Notes under the pieces: model-generated | What the model was told of the DNA's origin: nothing | The model's input: only the letters and a program-made list of their open reading frames with translations | Database searches by the model: none | Shown: positions 57,739 through 64,000 of the stretch, piece after piece | Position numbering within the stretch: the stretch's first letter is position 1 | Layout: each line of letters begins with the position of its first letter | NCBI RefSeq assembly: GCF_000372845.1 | Contig: NZ_KB889963.1 | Coordinates: 1,794,146-1,858,145 of the forward strand | Source: Methylocystis rosea SV97 | Lineage (GTDB): Bacteria; Pseudomonadota; Alphaproteobacteria; Rhizobiales; Beijerinckiaceae | Direction of reading: 5' to 3' | DNA: 64,000 bases | Position numbers and translations under genes: made by a program

Positions 57739-57758
57739 CTGATATGGCGTCAGCCTAC

Positions 57759-58151
57759 TCACTGGTTGGCTTTTTTAACCGTGAGGTCTGACGGCTTCAG
57801 CGAGAGAAACTTATCCGGCGTTTTCCATGTGCCTGGCAGATGCTTATTCGCCCATTTGCAAACGGCTTGCAGCACGGGCAGCAATTCGGCTCCTTTCTGC
57901 GTCACGGCATAGTCGTACCTGATTGGATGTTCCTGATAAGGACTCTTCTCGATAAGTCCGAATTCCTCCAATCGTAAGAGTCGATCTGTCAGCACGTTCG
58001 TCGGAATGCGTTCAGGGGATTGAGAGAAATCTCCAAACCGCGTTTTCCCCATTGCAAGATCGCGCATGATGACAAGCGTCCATCGGTCGCCAAAAATATC
58101 GAGAGCGGTGGCTATCGGGCATCCCGACCTGAGTTTTTTCAAGGCGCGCAT
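57759..58151 (-). CDS. HxlR-family transcriptional regulator
   Basis: The 130-residue winged-helix protein begins MRALKKLRSGCPIATALDIF, with a conserved N-terminal Cys11, then GDRWTLVIMRDL and SPERIPTNVLTDRL. HxlR proteins often sense aldehydes, quinones or thiol stress through that Cys. It is divergent from the GFA-type enzyme, and the perfect palindrome at 58163-58183 between them should be its operator, so it probably controls both genes. Confidence 0.93.
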   Translation of the reverse strand: MRALKKLRSGCPIATALDIFGDRWTLVIMRDLAMGKTRFGDFSQSPERIPTNVLTDRLLRLEEFGLIEKSPYQEHPIRYDYAVTQKGAELLPVLQAVCKWANKHLPGTWKTPDKFLSLKPSDLTVKKANQ

Positions 58152-58162
58152 CGTTGGCTGGC

Positions 58163-58183
58163 AGTGACTTGCAACAAGTCACT
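58163..58183. promoter_or_regulatory. Perfect operator palindrome of the HxlR regulator
   Basis: AGTGACTTG, three bases (CAA), then CAAGTCACT: 9-base perfect inverted arms. It starts 12 bases from the HxlR ATG and ends 46 bases before the GFA-gene ATG, in the shared 78-base promoter gap. Size and symmetry fit a dimeric winged-helix repressor. Confidence 0.75.
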
Positions 58184-58229
58184 TATCTAATCTGGTGCGG
58201 CATGAACGCACAATCGAGGAGGAAATCCA

Positions 58230-58652
58230 ATGCCGGGACCCTTCCAAGGCCGCTGTCTTTGCGGCGCTGTCCATTATGAATGCAACGCCGATCCCCTCAT
58301 GTCCGGTCATTGTCAGTGCGCTGATTGCCGCAAGAGCAGCGGGACGGGTCATAGCTCGCATCTCGCCGTTCCTCGCACCTCTGTGACCATATCGGGGGAC
58401 GTAACCGTCTACGACAAACCGGCTGACAGCGGGCATGTGGTCTCGCGCGCTTTCTGCCCTCGCTGCGGCGCGCCGATATATTCGCTAAACGACGCAATGC
58501 CCGATTTGATCTTCCTCAGGGCGTCGAGCCTCGACGATCTCGAGGTGTTCAAACCTCAAATGGTCGTTTACGCGAGCCGCGGCGCGTCTTGGGATATCTC
58601 CGATACAAATTTGCCGCGCTTCGAAAAAATGCCGCCTATGATGAAGGGCTAG
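58230..58652 (+). CDS. GFA/CENP-V family zinc protein
   Basis: The 140-residue protein has the GFA zinc-site pattern: RCLCGAVHYEC near residue 8, SGHCQCADCRKSSG near 25-38 and CPRCGAP near 76. The founder of the family (glutathione-dependent formaldehyde-activating enzyme) assists formaldehyde addition to glutathione, but most members have no shown activity. Divergence from an HxlR regulator, a known partner of aldehyde-response genes, makes an aldehyde role plausible. GAGGAGG precedes the ATG. Confidence 0.9.
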   Translation: MPGPFQGRCLCGAVHYECNADPLMSGHCQCADCRKSSGTGHSSHLAVPRTSVTISGDVTVYDKPADSGHVVSRAFCPRCGAPIYSLNDAMPDLIFLRASSLDDLEVFKPQMVVYASRGASWDISDTNLPRFEKMPPMMKG

Positions 58653-58658
58653 GCCCGA

Positions 58659-58988
58659 ATGGCGTCCGACCCCGCTCTTGTTGAACGACTACGAGCTGTT
58701 CTCGCGCGCCACCGGCACGTCGAAGCGCGCCGCATGTTTGGCGGCGCGTGCTTCACTCTAAACGGCAACATGTGCATTGGCGTCCACAACACGAACCTAA
58801 TTCTTCGTGTCGGCGAAACGCGAGCTAAGGAGTTACTGACCCGCGAAGGCGTCAAGCCCATGGACTTGACGGGCAAGGTTATGAAGGGATGGGCTACAAT
58901 ACTCCCCGAGGCCATTCGGACCGATGCTCAGCTTTCCAGCTATGCGCAACTCGCGGTCGATTTTATTGAAACGCTGCCGCCAAAATAG
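58659..58988 (+). CDS. TfoX N-terminal domain protein
   Basis: The 109-residue protein consists of a single TfoX N-terminal domain (ALVERLRAVLARH, EARRMFGGACFTLNGNMCIGV, GWATILPEAI). In gammaproteobacteria TfoX regulates competence with a second domain; single-domain forms are common and their role is unknown. It lies 6 bases after the GFA gene and is likely co-transcribed under HxlR control. Confidence 0.88.
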   Translation: MASDPALVERLRAVLARHRHVEARRMFGGACFTLNGNMCIGVHNTNLILRVGETRAKELLTREGVKPMDLTGKVMKGWATILPEAIRTDAQLSSYAQLAVDFIETLPPK

Positions 58989-59152
58989 TTCGTAAAGTGG
59001 GAGAAGGGGCAATAATCCGCGACGAAGGAGCGGTCGGCTCGGACCTTTAGGCCCAATGGCGCGCTCGGCGCTGGCCAGCACCAATGCGCCTCCACTGGAT
59101 CTATGGGCACGCGCGAGAAGGCCTATCCTTGATTGGCGAAGAGGACCAATCA

Positions 59153-59911
59153 ATGGACGGGACGGCGCATGCCACGCAACTGACGCAAGAGACCGATCGG
59201 CGCGACGAGCGCCGGCTGGCGGCCCGCGCTCTCGCGGGTGAAGAAGAGGCGCTGCGCCTCATCATGGCGGACAACAATCGCCGTCTCTACCGCATCGCCC
59301 GCAGCATCGTGCTCGATAGTCATGAGGCCGAGGACGTGGTCCAGGAGGCCTACCTGAAGGCTTTCACCCATCTCGACGAATTTCGCGGCGAGGCCGCGCT
59401 CGCCACCTGGCTCGCGCGGATCACGATCAACGAGGCCGCGGCGCGGCTGCGAGTCCGGCGCCGGGCGAAGCTCATTCATGTCTTCGGCGCGCAGAAAAGC
59501 GACTCGGACGGCGTTTTCTCATCACAGGCGAAAGACTGCGACGATCCCGAGAAATCTCTGGCCCAGCGCGAAATTCTGCGCCTCGTCGAGCAGGCGACCG
59601 AGAGGCTTCCCGAGGATTTTCGCCTGGTTTTCGTCCTGCGCGTCATTGAGGGGCTCTCCGTCGCCGAGGTCGCGCACATCCTCGAACTACGGCCGGAGAC
59701 CGTAAAAACTCGCCTGCATCGCGCCCGCCGTCTCATTCGCGACCAGCTGGAAAAGGACATCGGCCCTTTCGTCATGGAGGCGTTTCCTTTCGGAGGGGCG
59801 CGCTGCGCCCAAAGCGTGCGCGCCGTTTTGGCGCGATTGTCATCGCCACATAAAAATTCGGGAACCTTTTCCGCCCGCGTTCATCCAATGACCGTCACGC
59901 AGCAGTCGTGA
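59153..59911 (+). CDS. ECF-type RNA polymerase sigma factor
   Basis: From the ATG at 59153 the protein has 252 residues. Region 2 is NNRRLYRIARSIVLDSHEAEDVVQEAYLKAF with FRGEAALATWLARI; region 4 is LPEDFRLVFVLRVIEGLSVA followed by HILELRPETVKTRLHRARRL. An extra tail of about 50 residues (FGGARCAQSVRAVLARL) is seen in a Rhizobiales ECF subgroup. No anti-sigma gene is nearby. Its last codons reach into the leader of the heme-protein gene (stop at 59911, next ATG 59965). Confidence 0.9.
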   Translation: MDGTAHATQLTQETDRRDERRLAARALAGEEEALRLIMADNNRRLYRIARSIVLDSHEAEDVVQEAYLKAFTHLDEFRGEAALATWLARITINEAAARLRVRRRAKLIHVFGAQKSDSDGVFSSQAKDCDDPEKSLAQREILRLVEQATERLPEDFRLVFVLRVIEGLSVAEVAHILELRPETVKTRLHRARRLIRDQLEKDIGPFVMEAFPFGGARCAQSVRAVLARLSSPHKNSGTFSARVHPMTVTQQS

Positions 59912-59964
59912 GCGAAGTTGGCGCCATGCGCCCACAGGCGGTCGCCCGGGGCCGGGAGGAAGAG

Positions 59965-60501
59965 ATGACCAAGGGAATCAAGAGAAAGATTGTTATGGCG
60001 GTTGCGATGGTCGGCGGATTGGCCGGCGTGACGCTCGCCGCATCCGCCGAAAACGCCGCCCCGATCAAGGATCCCGAGATCGAGCGCACGCGGCAGCACA
60101 TCAAAATGCTCGATGACGTCTTCAAGACGGCCGTGGTGCTGATCGACGAAACTTACGTCAAACACCCGTCGGACCCATCCGCCGCGTCGGCGGCCAAGGC
60201 GCTCTTCGCCGCGATGAAAAAGAACGGCTGGTACGACGTCAGGCTGATCGGGCTGACGGACAAAGTCGGCGATCCCGACGACGAGCCTAAAGACGCCTTT
60301 GAAAAGACGGCGGCGAAAAGGCTGCGCGGCGGCGGCGAGCAGGCCTATGAAGAGATCATGGAAAAGGACGGCAAGCGCTATCTGCGCATGGCGACGGGGA
60401 TACCCGTCGTGTCCGAAAACTGCGTGATGTGCCATGCGCATTTCAAAGGCGACAAGGGCAATATCGGCGGTTTGTCCTACACCATGCCGGTGGTGAAATA
60501 G
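59965..60501 (+). CDS. Exported heme protein, DUF3365 (Tll0287-like) family
   Basis: The 178-residue precursor has a signal peptide (MTKGIKRKIVMAVAMVGGLAG, cut near ASA) and a PAS-like Tll0287 domain. One heme-c motif, CVMCH, lies near residue 152, followed by GNIGGLSYTMPV, the usual end of the family. It is likely a periplasmic redox or sensor protein. GGAGGAAGAG ends 6 bases before the ATG. It follows the sigma factor by 53 bases and is probably in its transcript; whether it signals to the sigma factor is unknown. Confidence 0.88.
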   Translation: MTKGIKRKIVMAVAMVGGLAGVTLAASAENAAPIKDPEIERTRQHIKMLDDVFKTAVVLIDETYVKHPSDPSAASAAKALFAAMKKNGWYDVRLIGLTDKVGDPDDEPKDAFEKTAAKRLRGGGEQAYEEIMEKDGKRYLRMATGIPVVSENCVMCHAHFKGDKGNIGGLSYTMPVVK

Positions 60502-60533
60502 GCCAGCGCCATCAAGCTAGGCAACAAAATGAA

Positions 60534-60566
60534 GAGGTCTCGACGCAGTGTCGAGGCCTCTTTTTT
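60534..60566 (+). terminator. Rho-independent terminator after the heme-protein gene
   Basis: GAGGTCTCGAC (60534-60544) pairs with GTCGAGGCCTC (60550-60560), 11 pairs with one G-T, loop GCAGT, followed by six T. Confidence 0.93.
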
Positions 60567-60605
60567 GACACCGGAGCACAGAAGGGCCGCCGGTGAGTCG
60601 ATCGC

Positions 60606-60929
60606 TTAGGGCAGCAGATCCTGAAATTCAGGATGTCTTTCCACATAATCCGCGACGAAAGCGCAATCGCCCTGAACCTTCAGGCCGCGGGCGCGCGCGA
60701 ATTCCAGCGCGTTGCGGATGAGCTCTGAGGCTACGCCCTGACCGCGCAGGCTTGGCGGCGTCTGCGTTGAGGTGAAGACCATCACGTCATTGTCGATGCG
60801 GTAATAGGCGAGCGCCGTCTCGCCGTCGATGTCGAGTTCGAAGCGACTGAACTCGGGATTGTCGCGTACGCTTCCCCAGGGATGTCTGTTCGCAGTCTCA
60901 CCTTTAGCCTTGCCCATAGCCTCGCTCAT
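60606..60929 (-). CDS. GNAT-family N-acetyltransferase (YjdJ type)
   Basis: The 107-residue protein is a short GNAT domain. The acetyl-CoA loop is [15 protein letters not shown] near residue 61. The C-terminal [18 protein letters not shown] matches the YjdJ/NATD1 group, which usually has this Cys and ERHPE motif. The substrate is unknown. It is divergent from proS. Confidence 0.9.
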   Translation of the reverse strand: MSEAMGKAKGETANRHPWGSVRDNPEFSRFELDIDGETALAYYRIDNDVMVFTSTQTPPSLRGQGVASELIRNALEFARARGLKVQGDCAFVADYVERHPEFQDLLP

Positions 60930-61104
60930 GCCGGCCTCCTCAAGCGTTCATGATCCCGAAATGGGCGGGGCTCGGCTAAAAGGGAAGGCGCCTTCGGCTT
61001 GCGTTTTTGGCCACGCCGGGTTCAAAAGCTCCGCCCGCGCCGTTTTTCCGGGCGGCGAACGGGCTATGTTCGCCGCTCCTTCGATTCGCCCCACTGGATC
61101 CCAC

Positions 61105-62445
61105 ATGCGCCTTTCCCGCTATTTTCTGCCCATCCTGCGCGAGACGCCGAAAGAGGCGGAAATTGTCTCGCACAGGCTGATGCTGCGGGCGGGCATGATC
61201 CGACAGGAGTCGGCCGGCATTTACGCCTGGCTTCCGCTCGGGCTGCGGGTCTTAAACAAGATCAACGCCATTATCCGCGAGGAGCAGACCCGCGCCGGGG
61301 CCATCGAATGTCTGATGCCGACTATTCAGTCTGCCGATCTGTGGCGCGAGTCGGGGCGCTATGACGCCTATGGCAAGGAAATGCTGCGCATCGCCGACCG
61401 CCATGACCGCGAGATGCTCTACGGCCCGACTAATGAAGAGATGATCACCGAGATCTTTCGAGCCTTTGTGCGCTCATACAAAGATCTGCCTCTCAATCTC
61501 TTTCATATCCAGTGGAAGTTTCGCGACGAGGTGCGGCCGCGTTTCGGCGTGATGCGCTCGCGCGAATTCCTGATGAAGGACGCCTATTCCTTCGATCTCA
61601 CGGCGGAAGCCGGTCAGCACTCCTACAACAAGATGTTCGTCGCCTATCTGCGCACTTTCGCGCGCCTGGGCCTGACCGCCATTCCGATGGCGGCCGAGTC
61701 GGGCCCCATCGGCGGCAACAGCCACGAATTCATTATCCTCGCCTCGACCGGCGAGAGCGAAGTCTTTTGCCACAAAGATTTTCTGTCCTTCGCGCCGCCG
61801 CCCGCTTCGATCGACTTCGACGATGCGGCGGCGTTGCAGGCGGTCGTCGACAAATGGACCAGCCGCTACGCGGCGACGAGCGAGATGCATGACGCCGCCG
61901 CCTTCGCCGCGGTTCCCGAGGACGCGCGGGTCGCGGCGCGCGGCATCGAGGTCGGCCATATTTTCTACTTCGGAACCAAATATTCCGAACCGATGAGGGC
62001 CGTCGTCAACGGACCGGACGGCAAGGAGGTCGTCGTGCAAATGGGTTCCTACGGCATCGGACCGTCGCGCCTCGCCGCCGCCATTATTGAGGCGGGCCAT
62101 GACGACAATGGCGTCATATGGCCCGAATCCGTCGCCCCCTTCCATGTCGGAGTCGCCGATCTGAAAGTCGGAGACCCGGCGACCGGCAAGGTCTGCGCCG
62201 ATCTCGTCGAGCAGCTCGAGAACGCGGGACTGGACGTGCTGCATGACGACCGCGACGAACGTCCCGGCGCAAAATTCGCGACTCTCGATCTCATCGGTCT
62301 GCCCTGGCAGGTCCTGGTCGGGCCCAAGGGCCTCGCTGAGGGCAAGGTGGAGGTGAAGCAGCGCCGCACCGGAGAGCGGGAGCTTCTTGCGCCTCAGGAC
62401 GCCGTCACCCGCATCGTCGCCGCAATGAGACAGGCTCAGGCATGA
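61105..62445 (+). CDS. proS: Prolyl-tRNA synthetase
   Basis: The 446-residue class II enzyme charges tRNA-Pro. It begins [20 protein letters not shown], has [18 protein letters not shown] near 31-48, motif 2 around [21 protein letters not shown] (within about 141-160), and a C-terminal anticodon-binding domain ([11 protein letters not shown] onward). The long editing insertion of the enterobacterial type is absent, as is typical for alphaproteobacteria. The upstream open frame has no family character. Its stop overlaps the lolC start. Confidence 0.96.
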   Translation: MRLSRYFLPILRETPKEAEIVSHRLMLRAGMIRQESAGIYAWLPLGLRVLNKINAIIREEQTRAGAIECLMPTIQSADLWRESGRYDAYGKEMLRIADRHDREMLYGPTNEEMITEIFRAFVRSYKDLPLNLFHIQWKFRDEVRPRFGVMRSREFLMKDAYSFDLTAEAGQHSYNKMFVAYLRTFARLGLTAIPMAAESGPIGGNSHEFIILASTGESEVFCHKDFLSFAPPPASIDFDDAAALQAVVDKWTSRYAATSEMHDAAAFAAVPEDARVAARGIEVGHIFYFGTKYSEPMRAVVNGPDGKEVVVQMGSYGIGPSRLAAAIIEAGHDDNGVIWPESVAPFHVGVADLKVGDPATGKVCADLVEQLENAGLDVLHDDRDERPGAKFATLDLIGLPWQVLVGPKGLAEGKVEVKQRRTGERELLAPQDAVTRIVAAMRQAQA

Positions 62446-63722
62446 CCGAAGCGGCGCAACCGGCAAAAGGCGCCGGCGCCTTTTCGGCCTTCGAGCGGAT
62501 AGTGGCGCTGCGCTATCTGCGCGCCCGCCGCGCCGACGGCTTCGTCTCGGTCATCGCCGGCTTTTCATTCCTCGGCATCATGCTGGGCGTCGCGACTCTC
62601 ATCGTCGTCACCTCGGTGATGAACGGATTCCATCGCGAGCTGATGGACAAGATCATCGGCATCAACGGCCACGCCTTTTTGCAGGCGGTGGAGACTCCGT
62701 TCACGGACTGGGACCGGGTCTCCGCGAAGACGGCGAAGCTGCCCGGCGTCCAGCTTGCAATTCCCATGGTCGAGGGCGCGGCCGGCATATCGACTCAGTT
62801 CGGCCAATCGGGCGTGCTCGTGCGCGGCGTGCGCGAGAAGGACCTGACGCGGCTTCCCGGCGTGGCGGGCAACGTCAAGAGCGGCGCGCTCGCGGGATTC
62901 GATAAGGCCGGCGGCGTCGCCATCGGTCAGCGGTTGGCGGAGACGCTCGGCGTCGGCGTCGGCGACTCGGTCAGCCTGCTCATCGCCAAGGGGGCGCAGA
63001 CGCCTTTCGGGGTCGCGCCGCGCATCAAAGCCTACAAAGTCGTCGCGATCTTCTCTATCGGCATGTCCGAATTCGATAGCGTCTTCGTCTATATGCCGCT
63101 CACCGAGGCGCAGCTCTTCTTCAACAGGGAGAATGAGGCGACCGTCGTTGAAGCTTTCGTCACCGATCCCGAGAAGATGGACGATTTTCGCATCAACGTC
63201 GAAAAGGCGATCGACCGGCCGCTGATCATCACCGATTGGCGCCAGCGCAACAAGACGTTCTTCGACACGCTGCAGGTCGAGAAAAACATCCTCTTCATCA
63301 TTCTCGCTTTGATCGTCGTGGTCGCGGCCTTCAACATCATCTCCGGATTGACGATGCTCGTGAAGGACAAGACTCAGGATATCGCCATACTGCGCACGAT
63401 GGGCGCGACGCGAGGCGCGATCCTGCGCGTGTTCCTGATTATCGGAGCTTCGATCGGCGTCGTCGGCACACTGGCCGGCTTTGCGCTAGGTCTGGCGCTG
63501 GCGAAAAATCTCGACACCATCCGCCTCGGGGTTAATAAGCTTTTCGACGCCAATCTCTTCCCCGCGGAGTTTTATTTTCTCTCGCGGTTGCCGGCGATCG
63601 TCGACCCGCGCGAGGTGACGGCGATCGTGGCCATGACGCTCACGCTCGCCGTTCTCGCCTCGATCTATCCAGCCTGGAAAGCCGCATCGCTCGATCCGAT
63701 CGAAGCGCTGCGCCACGAGTAG
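62442..63722 (+). CDS. lolC: Lipoprotein-releasing ABC transporter permease (LolC/LolE)
   Basis: The 426-residue inner-membrane permease extracts lipoproteins from the inner membrane for LolA. It has four membrane helices (first near residues 30-55, [20 protein letters not shown]; the others after residue 280) with a large periplasmic domain between, and an FtsX-type C-terminal domain with [20 protein letters not shown]. One hybrid permease replacing the LolC/LolE pair is usual in alphaproteobacteria. It overlaps proS by 4 bases and precedes lolD by 5. Confidence 0.94.
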   Translation: MTEAAQPAKGAGAFSAFERIVALRYLRARRADGFVSVIAGFSFLGIMLGVATLIVVTSVMNGFHRELMDKIIGINGHAFLQAVETPFTDWDRVSAKTAKLPGVQLAIPMVEGAAGISTQFGQSGVLVRGVREKDLTRLPGVAGNVKSGALAGFDKAGGVAIGQRLAETLGVGVGDSVSLLIAKGAQTPFGVAPRIKAYKVVAIFSIGMSEFDSVFVYMPLTEAQLFFNRENEATVVEAFVTDPEKMDDFRINVEKAIDRPLIITDWRQRNKTFFDTLQVEKNILFIILALIVVVAAFNIISGLTMLVKDKTQDIAILRTMGATRGAILRVFLIIGASIGVVGTLAGFALGLALAKNLDTIRLGVNKLFDANLFPAEFYFLSRLPAIVDPREVTAIVAMTLTLAVLASIYPAWKAASLDPIEALRHE

Positions 63723-63727
63723 TCGCG

Positions 63728-64000
63728 ATGAGCGAGGCCGTTCTCGAATTCCGCAGCATCGCGCGCCACTATCGCGAGGGCGAGGCGCGGCTCGACATTC
63801 TGATGGACATCAATCTGTCCATCTACCCGGGCGAGACGGTCGCGCTGCTGGCGCCCTCTGGCGCCGGCAAGTCGACGCTCCTCCATATCGCCGGACTCTT
63901 GGAGCGCCAGGACGGCGGCGAAGTGCTGATCAAGAATGCGCCGACGTCGCGCATGTCAGACGCCGAGCGCACGCGTCTGCGGCGCGCCACCGTCGGCTTC
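63728..64000 (+). CDS. lolD: Lipoprotein-releasing ABC transporter ATPase LolD, cut by window end
   Basis: The first 91 codons of LolD are present. The protein begins MSEAVLEFRSIARHYREGEA and has Walker A LLAPSGAGKSTLLHI near residue 39, in which the first residue of the loop is Ala where most members have Gly. HIAGLLERQDGGEVLI follows, as is typical of LolD. The signature and Walker B lie beyond the window. Confidence 0.93.
   Translation, partial: MSEAVLEFRSIARHYREGEARLDILMDINLSIYPGETVALLAPSGAGKSTLLHIAGLLERQDGGEVLIKNAPTSRMSDAERTRLRRATVGF

Overview
The window is a GC-rich stretch of an alphaproteobacterial chromosome. The order pyrH-frr-uppS-cdsA-dxr-rseP-bamA-lpxD-fabZ-lpxA-lpxB, the alpha-type short prolyl-tRNA synthetase, a GTTC-N7-GTTC SOS box and two intergenic repeat families common in Rhizobiales point to the Rhizobiales. 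Methylocystaceae/Beijerinckiaceae is my best guess from overall protein character, but nothing here proves the genus or a methanotrophic lifestyle. No rRNA, CRISPR array, transposase or integrase was found. The left edge cuts a HEPN-type gene and the right edge cuts lolD.

Layout. 1-0.8 kb: partial HEPN protein and a gene-poor leader. 0.8-12.8 kb: a core plus-strand envelope block (UMP kinase, ribosome recycling, isoprenoid and phospholipid precursors, site-2 protease, outer-membrane assembly, lipid A). 12.8-18.9 kb: ssb and uvrA, separated by dctA, a palindromic repeat and a VapBC-type toxin-antitoxin pair. 18.9-24.2 kb: clpA/clpS and a DEAD-box helicase with a long structured leader. 24.2-27.6 kb: HIT protein, pheA, kdsB, a lipoprotein, a candidate 6S-like RNA and rpmG. 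27.9-34.9 kb: a membrane-anchored unknown, rnr, topA and a cupin. 34.9-40.2 kb: tRNA-Cys, two small unknown genes, an AsmA-like protein, a lone response regulator, a DUF423 protein and an M48 peptidase. 40.4-55.5 kb is the most accessory part: a Tat-exported molybdenum hydroxylase with a 2Fe-2S subunit, a two-heme cytochrome and an unrecognised secreted protein; a response regulator/histidine kinase/deacetylase-like operon; and a TonB-receptor/PepSY/small-protein/TonB-receptor operon. 55.6-64 kb: tRNA-Glu, an ABC-F ATPase, a divergent HxlR regulator and GFA enzyme around a perfect operator palindrome, TfoX-domain protein, an ECF sigma factor coupled to a heme protein, GNAT, proS and the LolCE/LolD lipoprotein-release system.

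How the genes fit together. The core block builds the envelope: BamA inserts outer-membrane proteins, LpxD/A/B and KdsB make lipid A-Kdo, Lol genes export lipoproteins, and RseP and the M48 peptidase act in membrane proteolysis. The accessory block looks like an exported substrate-oxidising module next to a metal or siderophore uptake module, with its own two-component regulator. Among the less usual items are a deacetylase-like gene whose best start codon is ATC, the ssb/uvrA split with an SOS box left beside ssb, the perfect HxlR operator, the triple GATATC operator of the toxin-antitoxin pair, and the four-gene exported molybdenum hydroxylase cluster.
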